Source: Moorena producens 3L (lineage in GTDB: Bacteria; Cyanobacteriota; Cyanobacteriia; Cyanobacteriales; Coleofasciculaceae). From it: a stretch of DNA of 64,000 bases. The stretch lies in the NCBI RefSeq assembly GCF_000211815.1, contig NZ_GL890874.1, forward strand, positions 92,313-156,312, given 5' to 3'. Below the pieces are notes generated by a model. The model ran no database searches. It had not been told where the DNA came from and saw only the letters and a list, made by a program, of their open reading frames with translations. Below are positions 34,186 to 43,532 of this stretch, piece after piece. Within the stretch, counting starts at the first letter, position 1; every line of letters begins with the position of its first letter. The position numbers were made by a program, and so were the translations under genes.

Positions 34186-35296
34186 CTAGTTAGTTAACTG
34201 ATTTTCTTGACGCAGATACGCTTCAATGAATAAGTCAAGATTACCATCAAGGACATCATTAACTGCTGTGGTTTCCACACTAGTGCGCAGGTCTTTCACC
34301 ATCTGGTAAGGATGAAACACATAATTTCGAATTTGGTTTCCCCAAGCCGCTTCCACCATGTCCCCCCGAATTTCGGCAATTTCTTGAGCTCGTTGCTCCT
34401 CAGCAATCACGAGCAACTTAGCTTTCAGCAGTACTAAGGCTTTTTCTTTGTTTTGCAATTGAGAACGCTCCTGAGTACAGCGCACAGCCAGGCCGGTAGG
34501 AATATGGACAATCCGCACTGCAGTTTCTACCTTATTGACGTTTTGCCCTCCCTTACCACCTGCACGGGAGGTGGTAATTTCTAAATCCTTCTCGGGGATT
34601 TCCAGCTCAACGGTATTATCCACCGCAGGCATCACTTCTACTCCAGCAAAACTAGTCTGTCGCTTACCGTTAGCATTAAACGGGGAAATCCTCACCAGTC
34701 GATGAGTACCTTTCTCGGCTTTCAGGTAACCATAGGCGCGGAGTCCGTCAATTTCCAGAGTGGCAGACTTAATCCCAGCTTCATCTCCTGGGGAAAGTTC
34801 GGCTAGGTGGACTTTATAACCATGGTTCTCTGCCCAACGGGTGTACATCCGCAGTAATAGGTCAGCCCAATCTTGGGCATCAGTTCCACCAGCCCCCGCA
34901 TTGATGGTGAGGACAGCACCTTTAGCGTCGTAGGTACCAGATAACAGCTGTTCCAACTCCCAGCGATCCAGTTCTTTATTCAGCTGAGTCAAGTTGGTTT
35001 GAGCTTCTGCAAGCAGTGCGTCATCGGTTTCTAGTTCTAGCAACTCCAAGATCGCTTTAGTGTCTTCCAAACTGGATTGCCACTGTTTATAGCGTTGGAG
35101 GTTAGATTTTAGGTCGTTGAGATGTTGAAGGGTTTGCTGAGCCGAGTTTTGGTCATCCCAAAAATCTGGTTGAGCTGCCAGCTGCTCTAAATCTTGAATT
35201 TTGGCCTTCAGAGCAGCAATGTCAAAGATAGTCCTGGGTTTTACCCAGGCGCTCCGACAAGATTTCGACTGCCCGTTTCTGCTCTACGGTTTCCAT
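34186..35296 (-). CDS. prfB: Peptide chain release factor 2, expressed by programmed +1 frameshift
   Basis: RF2 reads UGA/UAA stop codons and releases nascent chains. The gene is in two frames. Segment 1 runs from ATG 35296 for 24 codons (METVEQKRAVEILSERLGKT, then QDYL) to an in-frame UGA at 35224-35222. Segment 2 continues in +1 from GAC at 35223 (DIAALKAKIQDLEQL...) to 34186. The product is ~369 aa. The stop-recognition tripeptide SPF (VRISPFNANGKR) and catalytic GGQ (AGGKGGQNVNK) are present. Annotating only from the internal Met at 35070 would lose ~75 residues. It heads the prfB-DUF3285-ybeY-dgkA cluster. Confidence 0.95.
35221..35236 (-). promoter_or_regulatory. prfB programmed frameshift site CTT-TGA-C
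   Basis: Minus-strand CAGGACTATCTTTGAC. The slippery CUU is followed by UGA C, as in E. coli prfB, and AGGA four nucleotides before CUU can act as the internal Shine-Dalgarno stimulator. Low RF2 favours the shift, giving autoregulation (established for this gene family). Confidence 0.92.
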
Positions 35297-35519
35297 AATG
35301 CTTCCATCCTTTACAACACCATTATAACTACACCATGTAAATACACCAGGTAATCTTCTTGATTTTAACTATACATTTCAACTATAGTATACTAGTATAC
35401 CGAGAATTTTTATGATGCGATCGCCATCTCAAATACCCTGGTCAAATTCCAATTTGAAAACGTAATTGTAAATATTATACCGATATTTTAATCGATGTAA
35501 TATCCATTTTTAATCACAA

Positions 35520-35560
35520 GTTTAAAACGTAATTATATAATGTATAATTACGTTTTAAAC
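35520..35560. repeat. 41-bp AT-rich palindrome with 18-bp perfect arms
   Basis: GTTTAAAACGTAATTATA and its exact reverse complement flank TAATG, followed by CTTTTTAAGG on the plus strand. A partial copy of the motif (AAAACGTAATTGTAAA) lies at ~35457, and the palindrome GTATACTAGTATAC lies near 35387. It could be a terminator or protein-binding site; no adjacent plus-strand gene ends here. Confidence 0.6.
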
Positions 35561-35631
35561 CTTTTTAAGGGCTATAATATAACGTTTTTTATAAGAGGAT
35601 ATCTGAAAAGTTGTTTGATACTGAATTTTGC

Positions 35632-35730
35632 CCCCCTAGCCCCCCTAGCGAGCAATCCCTCGCTTGGGGGGAACAAGAATCCATTTGCTGGTAAAAGTCC
35701 CCCAAGCGAGCAATCCCTCGCTTGGGGGAC
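35632..35730. repeat. Two C-rich palindromes with CGAGCAATCCCTCG core
   Basis: Two copies of the repeat also found at 428-513. The frames on both strands over 35540-35836 consist of this repeat and are not genes. Confidence 0.8.
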
Positions 35731-35989
35731 CAACGGGGGCTTTGATGTAGCAAATGATACTTCTCAGACAACCTCTAATTTTATTGAAATCGTTTATGAA
35801 CAATTACAATATTATTTTATAGGGAACTCGATTTGATTTACTCCACTAATCACGCTTCATAATACACAACAACTTGCTTCTTTCCTAGAACAGATAGATT
35901 ATCAATATTTACCATAAACTTTACCATAAATAGCCCTCACTTTGGGTATTGGGATTTCCTTAGGGATTCAGAGTTCAGCAACATTTAGG

Positions 35990-36147
35990 TATAGCAGAAG
36001 TCAGAAGTCAGAAGTCAGAAGTCAGAAGTCAAACTCTTGCGCTTCTTGATGCAATAGCGAGTGGGGGAAACCCCCAAGACCGCGCTGCATCGCTTACAAA
36101 GGGTGTGAGACTTTTGTCATGTCCTAACTGCCCTGGCGACTGCTATA
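35990..36147. repeat. MITE type A, copy 2
   Basis: 158 bp, ends TATAGCAG and CTGCTATA. It has an AGTCAGA array and GGGGGAAACCCCC hairpin, closely matching copy 1 at 26700 except in the array and the GCAATAGCGAG segment. Confidence 0.85.
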
Positions 36148-36349
36148 CTATCACAAAACCGCTTCAGAACAGGACTTGTCCCTATAGCTAGCTATAGGGG
36201 CACAAATCAAAGTACTGCCCATGATGCTGTATTTGAGGCTCTGTTGGGGTTTATGGCTCCTATATGACGTCTAGCACCACAGCTTGGAACTAGAAAAATC
36301 GGGGTACAGCATTGCCGTCCCCGATTGGGTTCTATCGTATTGCACTGTC

Positions 36350-37078
36350 TTAGTCGCGACCATTAAGGGCAATCAGCAGCCGCAAAATGAACACGAACAA
36401 GTTAATATAGGTCAAGTACATTGACAGGGCAGCAGGTAGATACTGGTCATCACGATAGGCGCGAGGCAGCACGAAGAAATCCACTACAGCCGCACCCGCA
36501 AAAATAACCACACCGATGCCAGAGATAGCAATTTCTAGAAAGCTGGGTGTGTATACACCAAAGAAGGATAAAACTAGCTGAGCCACCAAGACCACCAGCA
36601 AGGCAATCATACCCATCTGGACGGTTTTGGCTAAAGCAAAGCCATCTTCGTCTGAGAGATTAGAACCAATTTGACGGCCAGCCATAAAGGCTACACCACA
36701 GCCAAAGGCAGCAATGGCAATGCCTTGCATGCCCACACCCCCTGTTCCGAGGGCAACGAATATTAAGCCACTGAGGGTGTAGCCGGACAAGAGACTGTAA
36801 CTAGCTAGAAGAGGCAAAGCTACACTGTTGTTTCCGTTCTCAGCCACACCACGGGCAACGAAGAAAAGAATAAATTCGGCAATTAAGGCAGGCAAGAAGG
36901 TGGTCATAAATAGCCCTGGGTTGCTTGAAATCACCCCCAGACCACCATAGACACCTAGGGCAGTTAAGACTAATCCACCACCCAGGAAGGGCAGAGCATT
37001 AGCAATAACATTCGGACCAACTAGGGCTCGACCTTGAGATTCACGAATTGCTTGACGAAAGTTACTAGTGCTACTCAT
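36350..37078 (-). CDS. Bax inhibitor-1 / YccA family membrane protein
   Basis: A 242-aa protein with about seven transmembrane helices. The C-terminal signature YLPAALSMYLTYINLFVFIL, then RLL, matches the BI-1 (TMBIM) family, whose bacterial members act as pH-sensitive calcium leak channels or as partners of membrane proteases (YccA with FtsH). The N-terminus (MSSTSNFRQAIRESQGR) is cytoplasmic. ATG 37078. The gene is divergent from sigF at 37554. Physiological role in cyanobacteria is not established. Confidence 0.87.
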   Translation of the reverse strand: MSSTSNFRQAIRESQGRALVGPNVIANALPFLGGGLVLTALGVYGGLGVISSNPGLFMTTFLPALIAEFILFFVARGVAENGNNSVALPLLASYSLLSGYTLSGLIFVALGTGGVGMQGIAIAAFGCGVAFMAGRQIGSNLSDEDGFALAKTVQMGMIALLVVLVAQLVLSFFGVYTPSFLEIAISGIGVVIFAGAAVVDFFVLPRAYRDDQYLPAALSMYLTYINLFVFILRLLIALNGRD

Positions 37079-37553
37079 GAGATTTTAGTCAAGAATTTTC
37101 CTGATCAAGTATCAGCATTGATTTATAACTACTTCTATTTTGAACCATATCCGCAATCTTGTGGCAGGAGGGAAAACCGACTGCTAGTACTCCGTCCAAA
37201 TTGACTTGAGGGGTAAACTCTACTTTTTCGGAATACCTAATACTTAACACCTAATACCTAACACCTAATACCAAAACTAAATTGACAGAATACTAGTTAT
37301 CCTCTTTGCTAGTTGCCACTTCCGGCTAATTAGGTTAGATATTATACCACATTTAAGACGGTATAGCGATTTCTCACTATCTTCGGGTTCCAATCTGCGT
37401 GATTGTACAGAGAAAACAAAAACGGTAATTTGTTTTTTCCGTGAAAGGACGATGGTTCTAAAGGGGAATCTCTAATGACAATGAGTTGAAGATTAATTGC
37501 TTAGGCTAAGCCTCGTGTCGTAAATAGGTTTCCACTTCTGGGATATTTTGAGA
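37079..37553. promoter_or_regulatory. Divergent spacer between BI-1 and sigF genes
   Basis: 475 bp. It contains a TAATACC/TAACACC heptamer array at ~37233-37273 but no gene. It must hold the promoters of both divergent genes; individual boxes were not assigned. Confidence 0.4.
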
Positions 37554-38336
37554 ATGGCTATTGGGTCTGTTGGTTTTCAAGGAATGGAACTTCTGATTGC
37601 GTACTACCGAAATCCATCAATTCAACTTCGCAATCAGATAGTAAGATTAAATGCTGGGTTAGTGAGGAAGATTGCTCATATAGTCAGCCAGAAGTGTGCT
37701 GAACCTTATGAAGACCTCGAGCAAATGGGTTACATCGGCTTGATTCGTGCTATTGAGCGGTTCGACCCCCATCAAGGTTGTGCATTCAGTTCCTTGGCAG
37801 TACCTTACATTCGCGGTGAGATGCTACACTTCTTGCGCGATAGGGGTTCTCTGGTCAAGATTCCTCGCCGATGGCAGGAACTCCAGCAGGCAGGGAAAAG
37901 AGTCAGCAAAAAGTTAGCAACTAACTTGGGACGCTTCCCCAGAGATGAAGAAATTGCTAAGGCTTTGGATGTATCACTGCAAGAGTGGCAGGAAAGTAAA
38001 TTGGCAGTTCAAAATCGTTTGCCTTTAAGTTTGGATGCCACGGTTTCTCAGAAGGTCGATCAACCCATGACTTTAGGAGAGACTCTACCGGATTACTATG
38101 AAGAGAATTTACACTATTGGGAAGAAGACCGACAACAGCTCCAGGGTGCCTTGAGTCAGCTAGAAGATAAAACTCAGGCAGCTATAGAGTTTGTTTTCTT
38201 ACGAGAACTCCCCCGCAAAGAGGCAGCCAAACGAATTGGAGTCAGTCCGATGACAGTGACGCGACATGTCAAAAGAGGAATCCAAGAGTTGGTTACCCTG
38301 ATGAAATCTCAAGCATCGGAGCGTCTGGCAAGTTAG
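37554..38336 (+). CDS. sigF: Group 3 RNA polymerase sigma factor, SigF type
   Basis: A 260-aa alternative sigma factor. Region 2 has PYEDLEQMGYIGLIRAIERF, then DPHQGCAFSSLAVPYIRGEM, contacting core RNAP and the -10 element. Region 3 (RWQELQQAGKRVSKKLA) and region 4 with a helix-turn-helix (RKEAAKRIGVSPMTVTRHVK) follow. The sequence matches cyanobacterial SigF, which controls pilus and motility genes in Synechocystis and surface functions elsewhere. The frame opens at TTG 37548; ATG 37554 (MAIGSVGFQGMELL) is preferred. A heptamer array begins right after the stop codon. Confidence 0.92.
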   Translation: MAIGSVGFQGMELLIAYYRNPSIQLRNQIVRLNAGLVRKIAHIVSQKCAEPYEDLEQMGYIGLIRAIERFDPHQGCAFSSLAVPYIRGEMLHFLRDRGSLVKIPRRWQELQQAGKRVSKKLATNLGRFPRDEEIAKALDVSLQEWQESKLAVQNRLPLSLDATVSQKVDQPMTLGETLPDYYEENLHYWEEDRQQLQGALSQLEDKTQAAIEFVFLRELPRKEAAKRIGVSPMTVTRHVKRGIQELVTLMKSQASERLAS

Positions 38337-38520
38337 GAAGAATGAAGAATGAAGAATGAAGAATGAAGAATGAAGAATGAAGAATGAAGAATGAAGAATG
38401 AAGAATGAAGAATTAGGAATGAAGAATGAGGAATTAAGAAGGAATAATTAAGAATGAGTAATTAAGAAGGAATAATTAAGAATGAAGAAATTCTAAATTC
38501 TAAATTCTTAATTCTTAATT
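38337..38520. repeat. AATGAAG heptamer array
   Basis: About ten near-perfect AATGAAG units at 38339-38411, then degenerate units (GGAATAATTAAG, AATTCTTAATT) to 38520. It starts within a few bases of the sigF stop codon and may affect transcript ends. Confidence 0.9.
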
Positions 38521-38582
38521 CTTAATTATAATTGCCTTTTTTTGCAAGAAGTGTGTTTACAACCTAGATACAAACCCTATAC

Positions 38583-40058
38583 TTAATTGCTGTCCGTATT
38601 GATATCGCAAAAGAGAGTTTGCCAGTCTCGCAAACCATCACTTGCCTCTTTGACTTCAAAGGTGACATTACAAGCCTTGGGTTGCTCTAGTACCTGAATA
38701 CAAAGTTCAGCAATATCTTCCCGACTTACTTTACCTCGGATATTGTCTCCTTGAGCAAACACTAAGGCTTGACCTCCCGGTTCTTCTGTCAAAGCACAAG
38801 GTCTGATGATGGTATAGGAAACGCCACTGTCGCGAACTGCGTCTTCTCCCCGGAGTTTCCAGGTTAGAATTCCCCCCAGTTGATCATTCATTCGTACCGC
38901 TGGTGGTTCTTCCTCTAGGTTAATTCCTGGACGACCTGGACGAGTCACCCCGGCTGAGCTAATCATAATGAATTGGGGCTTGGTGATCCCCCCATAGGCT
39001 TTAATAGTTTCGAGCTGTAGGACAAAGGAACCTGGAGCAAAGTTTGGGTTCAGTGCGCCATCATATTCAAATTTACTCAGCATTAGCTGTATGGCAAAGA
39101 TGCGACTGGGGTTGAAGGGAGCAGCATCTTTCAAGGTTTTGGCTCGAAATACCGGAATCAAATCAGCAAAGGGAATAGAAACGTTTATCCACTGATCTTT
39201 CTGGGTGTCAAAGGAATAGCAGTAGGCAATGCCATCCCATTTCGATTCATTACGCAATATAAATTTATAGCGTTGACCATCCCCTTTAACTCGCAGTTCT
39301 AGTCCTTGGTACTCAGCTAAGTTGAGGGGAGTTGGGAGATTGCGGGTGCGTACTGACACAAAGCCGCCAGAATTTGCTGTTGAGACATTGCCGGTAAACA
39401 GGGCAGCCTTGTCGATCAGGCGGATTGAACTCTCGCTGACACCACCCATGACTACATCATCCACAGCACCCCAGGTTTCTTGTAAGTCATCGGAAGGGTT
39501 TTGGAAGTCAAATAGGAGTTGTTTCCCTGGTTCGAGATACTCTGCTGCGGCTTGTACTAAGTTCTTGATACCCTGATACTCCAATAGTTCCGGGCTATCG
39601 ACCACTTCTGGCCTATAGAACTTGATGCCCTGATCGTATTTTTCCCGGTTCGGGGTGTCTCCTTCTACCGGTTGCATCCGCGCTCCTGTACAACACACTA
39701 TAGCAGTAATGTTCTTGTACAGTGCTGGGGTCAAGGTGTCTGGAATAGTGATATCTGCCTCGAATAGTTCCAGGTTATTGCCAAGGATTTCCCTAGCTTT
39801 CTGGGCATTTCTAACTAGGGCACGTACGGGATAATTACGCTCAACCAGACAGCGCACCACTCGCTTGCCTACACCGCCAGTTGCCCCAGCTACCAGTATT
39901 ACTCCCATATCTTTTCCTCTACCCTGGCTCGATTGTTGATTATTGGCACGACCTGTGAATAATCGCTGTAGGCAGCTCAGGAAAGGAATAACCTCAAAGT
40001 AGCTTAGGGTTTTTATGAATCTGCCAGCATCCCATGGGGAGCGATTGTTTTGGGTCAT
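38583..40058 (-). CDS. SDR-type NAD(P)-binding protein with inserted CIA30 domain
   Basis: A 491-aa fusion. Residues ~52-170 are an atypical short-chain dehydrogenase fold with GATGGVG (58-64). Residues ~178-350 (LLFDFQNPSDDLQETWGAVDD, GGFVSVRTRN, ELRVKGDGQRYKFILR) form a CIA30/NDUFAF1-type carbohydrate-binding-like domain, named for complex I assembly. The SDR fold then resumes (FIMISSAGVTRPGRPGINLE...) to the end. This inserted arrangement is known in cyanobacteria and plastids. A role in assembly or handling of a photosynthetic or NDH complex is inference. ATG 40058. Confidence 0.87.
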   Translation of the reverse strand: MTQNNRSPWDAGRFIKTLSYFEVIPFLSCLQRLFTGRANNQQSSQGRGKDMGVILVAGATGGVGKRVVRCLVERNYPVRALVRNAQKAREILGNNLELFEADITIPDTLTPALYKNITAIVCCTGARMQPVEGDTPNREKYDQGIKFYRPEVVDSPELLEYQGIKNLVQAAAEYLEPGKQLLFDFQNPSDDLQETWGAVDDVVMGGVSESSIRLIDKAALFTGNVSTANSGGFVSVRTRNLPTPLNLAEYQGLELRVKGDGQRYKFILRNESKWDGIAYCYSFDTQKDQWINVSIPFADLIPVFRAKTLKDAAPFNPSRIFAIQLMLSKFEYDGALNPNFAPGSFVLQLETIKAYGGITKPQFIMISSAGVTRPGRPGINLEEEPPAVRMNDQLGGILTWKLRGEDAVRDSGVSYTIIRPCALTEEPGGQALVFAQGDNIRGKVSREDIAELCIQVLEQPKACNVTFEVKEASDGLRDWQTLFCDINTDSN

Positions 40059-40121
40059 AATCGCCTCAAGTGCATTTTTTCTTCAGTTTATCGAAACCTG
40101 AGTTACCCTGAAGGTTACCTT

Positions 40122-40326
40122 TATAGCAGAAGTCAGAAGTCAGAAGTCAGAAGTCAGAAGTCAAACTCTTGCGCTTCTTGATGCAATAGCGAGTGGGGGA
40201 AACCCCCAAGACCGCTTAGGTGCGCTTTCCGTTGGCGAATTAAATTCGCCACGGGTCGCACCTCTGCATCGCTTACAAAGGGTGTGAGACTTTTGTCATG
40301 TCCTAACTGCCCTGGCGACTGCTATA
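40122..40326. repeat. MITE type A, copy 3, with nested 48-bp palindrome
   Basis: 205 bp. It is the same as copies 1 and 2 except that the 48-bp repeat (40216-40263, TTAGGTGCGC...GGTCGCACCT) sits between GACCGC and CTGCATCGC. The empty site in the other copies reads GACCGCGCTGCATCGC, so this is a filled site. Confidence 0.9.
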
Positions 40327-40400
40327 GGATAGTAATGGATCCTTTCAGTTGATTTTTTCGAGTTGGTAATTATATCATATAAATTTTCATTTATAGGCTT

Positions 40401-40459
40401 ATTAACGAAAGAGATGGCTTTTCGTTAATATAGAGCTGGAAAATATTCAGTATTAACGA
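40401..40459. promoter_or_regulatory. Inverted repeat and half-site upstream of fic (candidate operator)
   Basis: ATTAACGAAA (40401-40410) and TTTCGTTAAT (40420-40429) form a perfect 10-bp inverted repeat with a 9-bp spacer. A third ATTAACGA occurs at 40452-40459, 11 bp before the fic ATG. The arrangement suggests autoregulation or an unlinked repressor. Confidence 0.6.
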
Positions 40460-40470
40460 CAGCGATAATA

Positions 40471-41658
40471 ATGGTTAGTGCTACTAGAGCAGGTCAGTAT
40501 GTGGATCAGCTTAGTGGATATAAAGCTTTCATACCGAATCCGTTGCCGCCTGTGCCTGACATCATTATCGATGACGAGATGTGGCAGCTTCTATCTCAGG
40601 CGGATCGTGCACTCGGTAGGCTAGATGGATCAACAGATGCTCTGCCTAACCCTGACCTATTTGTGTTTATGTATGTTCGCAAAGAAGCGGTTTTGTCGAG
40701 TCAGATTGAAGGAACGCAGGCATCTTTGATAGATGTTCTGGAATTTGAATCCCAAACACTCGAACCAGATAATCCTCAAGAAGTGGCTGAGGTGGTTAAC
40801 TATATCGCTGCTATTAACCACGGTCTTGAGCGCTTGAAGGATTTACCTGTGTGTTTGCGCCTGATTCGGGAAATACACCAGAAGTTAATGCAAGGAGTGC
40901 GAGGTTCTGAGCGAGATCCAGGTGAGTTTCGTAGTAGCCAGAATTGGATTGGTCCGGAAGGATGTTCCCTCAAAGACGCTACTTACGTTCCACCTCCACC
41001 CCATGAAATGAAACAAGCTCTAGATAATCTAGAAAAGTTTTTGCATGATTCAAAACCAATTCCCGCTTTGCTAAAAATTGGATTGGCTCATGCTCAGTTC
41101 GAGACAGTTCACCCTTTTCTTGACGGCAATGGCAGAACAGGGCGTCTACTAATTACATTTCTTCTATGTGAGCAGAATATACTGAAGCGCCCGCTTTTAT
41201 ATATTTCTTACTATTTCAAGAAATATCGCTCTGAATACTATGACCGACTTCAAGCTGTCAGAGATAGTGGCAATTGGGAAGGTTGGCTAAAGTTCTTTCT
41301 GCGTGGTGTTTACGAAGTCGCTCAGGAAGCGTCCGCTACTGCCCGCAACATAGTAACCATGAAGGAAGAACATCATCAACTACTGGTCAATAAGATGGGG
41401 AAGCGAACCGGAAACGCTATAATCGTGCTGGATAACCTTTATTTTAGGCCAATTATCACTGTTGAACAGGTTCAAAAAATTATTCAACTCAAATACCCTA
41501 ATGCCAACAAATTAGTTAATGATCTGTGTGATGTTGGTATTTTACAAGAAATTACTGGGCAAAAACGTAATCGCGTTTTTGCCTACGCTCCATACTTGGA
41601 ATTGCTGAATCAAGGAACTAATATGAGTGGGGTGGACATCCTGAGCGCCCGAAAATGA
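40471..41658 (+). CDS. Fic family protein (AMP transferase type)
   Basis: A 395-aa Fic/DOC-fold enzyme predicted to transfer AMP or another nucleotide to hydroxyl side chains of target proteins. The complete active motif HPFLDGNGRTGR lies at 214-225. An N-terminal inhibitory motif SSQIEG at 76-81 matches (S/T)xxxE(G/N), so it should be a self-inhibited class II Fic. The C-terminal ~90 residues (ITVEQVQKIIQLKYPNANK) look like a winged helix, possibly binding the repeats at 40401-40459. No separate antitoxin gene is adjacent. ATG 40471 gives MVSATRAGQYV, usual for this subfamily. Confidence 0.92.
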   Translation: MVSATRAGQYVDQLSGYKAFIPNPLPPVPDIIIDDEMWQLLSQADRALGRLDGSTDALPNPDLFVFMYVRKEAVLSSQIEGTQASLIDVLEFESQTLEPDNPQEVAEVVNYIAAINHGLERLKDLPVCLRLIREIHQKLMQGVRGSERDPGEFRSSQNWIGPEGCSLKDATYVPPPPHEMKQALDNLEKFLHDSKPIPALLKIGLAHAQFETVHPFLDGNGRTGRLLITFLLCEQNILKRPLLYISYYFKKYRSEYYDRLQAVRDSGNWEGWLKFFLRGVYEVAQEASATARNIVTMKEEHHQLLVNKMGKRTGNAIIVLDNLYFRPIITVEQVQKIIQLKYPNANKLVNDLCDVGILQEITGQKRNRVFAYAPYLELLNQGTNMSGVDILSARK

Positions 41659-41807
41659 TCTCAAATCTGCAATTGGATAAATTGGTAAATTATTCCCCTT
41701 TAAATTAATCACTAGTTGAAATTAGTTTGTAAAATCGGGAATAGGAAACTACCTATTCCCATATCATCGATATGTTAACTAGTTAACCGGATAATTTAGA
41801 ATTTATT

Positions 41808-41878
41808 CATTCTGCATTCTGCATTCTGCATTCTTCATTCTTCATTCTTCATTCTTCATTCTAAATTCTTCATTCTTC
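41808..41878. repeat. CATTCTG/CATTCTT heptamer array
   Basis: Roughly nine 7-bp units of CATTCTG then CATTCTT, overlapping the end of the SGNH hydrolase gene on the minus strand by a few bases. Confidence 0.85.
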
Positions 41879-43532
41879 AATTCCCCTTTCTTAGTAAGCG
41901 CTGGAAAATTTGCAAGTTCTGATCGAGCCAATCCAGCCATTTCAGACTACTCGATAAAGATTTCGGTGGATCGGAAATCAAGGTATCTAGAGCAATCAGG
42001 CGTTGGAAATTGATCTTGACTGGATCATGACGCTCTGTGCGACCGTCTTTGCCATAAAACTTGACACCAGCTTGTTGCTGCATAAGAGTGATCAATTCTT
42101 GAGCAACGATACCGTAGCCAATGGTAGTGGGATGAATGCCATCTAGGGTGAAGAAACCACCGCTGGTGCGACCGGTGGCATCGGATCTAAAAAAGCGAGT
42201 ATCTGGTACTGGTGAAAGAGCTTCGAGTTCCGGTGCCAGCTGATAGGGAGTCCACCAATCTGGTCTGCAGTCGGAGTCTTCAATATAACGTCGATAAGCT
42301 AAGCCATCCAGTAATCCTCCTAATTCAAATAAATACCAATCTCGACCTTCTTTTCGAGCTTGACGTACAGCATCAGCAATATAGTCGTTGTACTGGTCAA
42401 TGACGCTATCAATGGCTCGGGCTTGTTGTGCGGTAATGTGCGGGTCACGGTTAGGATCGAAATCTTCGTCACTAATCCAAGGACGGGTGTAGTAGGGGAA
42501 GTAGCGCGAGCCAGTAGCGATCTTATCTCCTACTCCACGACCAATGGGGGCAATGGTGACATGGGGAACTGTAGCCCAAATCACATGGCGAGCTTGGATT
42601 TGCTTGACTTGGTCAACTACTTGATCCAATTCAGCTTTGAAATCTTCCGGACACCAGACCGTAGGTCGCTGATTGGGCTGTGGTGAATTTGAATCGCGAT
42701 CGCAACTCCATCTGACCTGCAGTTGACCAACGGTGCCCATGGCATTATTCGCCCCAATCATGATCATCAGGGTTTCAATACCATCTCCCTGACCGTTTTC
42801 TAGACTTCCTTCTTGCCCTAGTGCCACGGCAGCTTGCACTGGGGTAAGTGCTTTACCTTGTGAATCCCGTGCGGAGTCCAAAACCCTCAATGCCGCATGT
42901 TCGTTAGCATTCTCAACGATTTGCCGCAATAGATCATCCGTTGGTGCCTCGATTGCCTTTCTGAGAGTATCTGCGTCGTGAGAGATAATGTCTTTAAGAT
43001 TCCACCCATAAATAGCGAGATTGTGGTTAATCCCTTTGTGCATAGCAACAGTAGAGCCAACGCCCCCTTGCCAACCAGGACCCCGTTCCCAATAATCTTC
43101 TATGTCGTCCATAAATTCGCGGATTGAAAACAGAGCCGGTCCTAATTCCCACCACTGTATCTGGTCACCAAACTGTCGCTCTAAGTGCCGAACTAAATAC
43201 TCCAGATTCAGGGGCAATCCACCGAATTTGCCATATTGGGTTGGACGACGCAGGTGTTCTTCCCAACCCATTTCTTGAGCAATCATTATGGGATAGGAGC
43301 GCTCAGTGTTAAAAATTGCTCCATTCTGGAAGCCATGGCTTAGGGAATCACCAATGGTGACCAGTCGATGTCGGGGAGTGCCTGGCTTTTGGTTGACTTC
43401 AATACTTAATTCCGGACGGATACCCAGAGTAGGGTCTGTTTCCGGTGGACGCCCTTGAGGTTGGATAACATCCTTGACTTGATCTGGAGCGTCAAAATCG
43501 AGCATGTCTTTGGTAAGCAAACGTTTGACCAT
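41877..43532 (-). CDS. SGNH/GDSL-type hydrolase
   Basis: A 551-aa predicted serine esterase/lipase. The nucleophile block VTIGDSLSHGF (GDS 61-63), a mid-protein MIMIGANNAMG block (GxND-like) and the DGIHPTTIGYG block supplying Asp and His near the C-terminus are in SGNH order. The protein is larger than typical 200-250-aa members because of insertions (~100-230). There is no signal peptide, so it is probably cytosolic. The substrate is unknown. Start ATG 43532. The stop lies in a heptamer array, so the last few residues may be repeat-derived. Confidence 0.8.
   Translation of the reverse strand: MVKRLLTKDMLDFDAPDQVKDVIQPQGRPPETDPTLGIRPELSIEVNQKPGTPRHRLVTIGDSLSHGFQNGAIFNTERSYPIMIAQEMGWEEHLRRPTQYGKFGGLPLNLEYLVRHLERQFGDQIQWWELGPALFSIREFMDDIEDYWERGPGWQGGVGSTVAMHKGINHNLAIYGWNLKDIISHDADTLRKAIEAPTDDLLRQIVENANEHAALRVLDSARDSQGKALTPVQAAVALGQEGSLENGQGDGIETLMIMIGANNAMGTVGQLQVRWSCDRDSNSPQPNQRPTVWCPEDFKAELDQVVDQVKQIQARHVIWATVPHVTIAPIGRGVGDKIATGSRYFPYYTRPWISDEDFDPNRDPHITAQQARAIDSVIDQYNDYIADAVRQARKEGRDWYLFELGGLLDGLAYRRYIEDSDCRPDWWTPYQLAPELEALSPVPDTRFFRSDATGRTSGGFFTLDGIHPTTIGYGIVAQELITLMQQQAGVKFYGKDGRTERHDPVKINFQRLIALDTLISDPPKSLSSSLKWLDWLDQNLQIFQRLLRKGN

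Noticed and set aside
37548..37553. TTG as the sigF start codon
   Set aside because: It adds only two residues and the ATG at 37554 is immediately downstream; no ribosome site favours the TTG.
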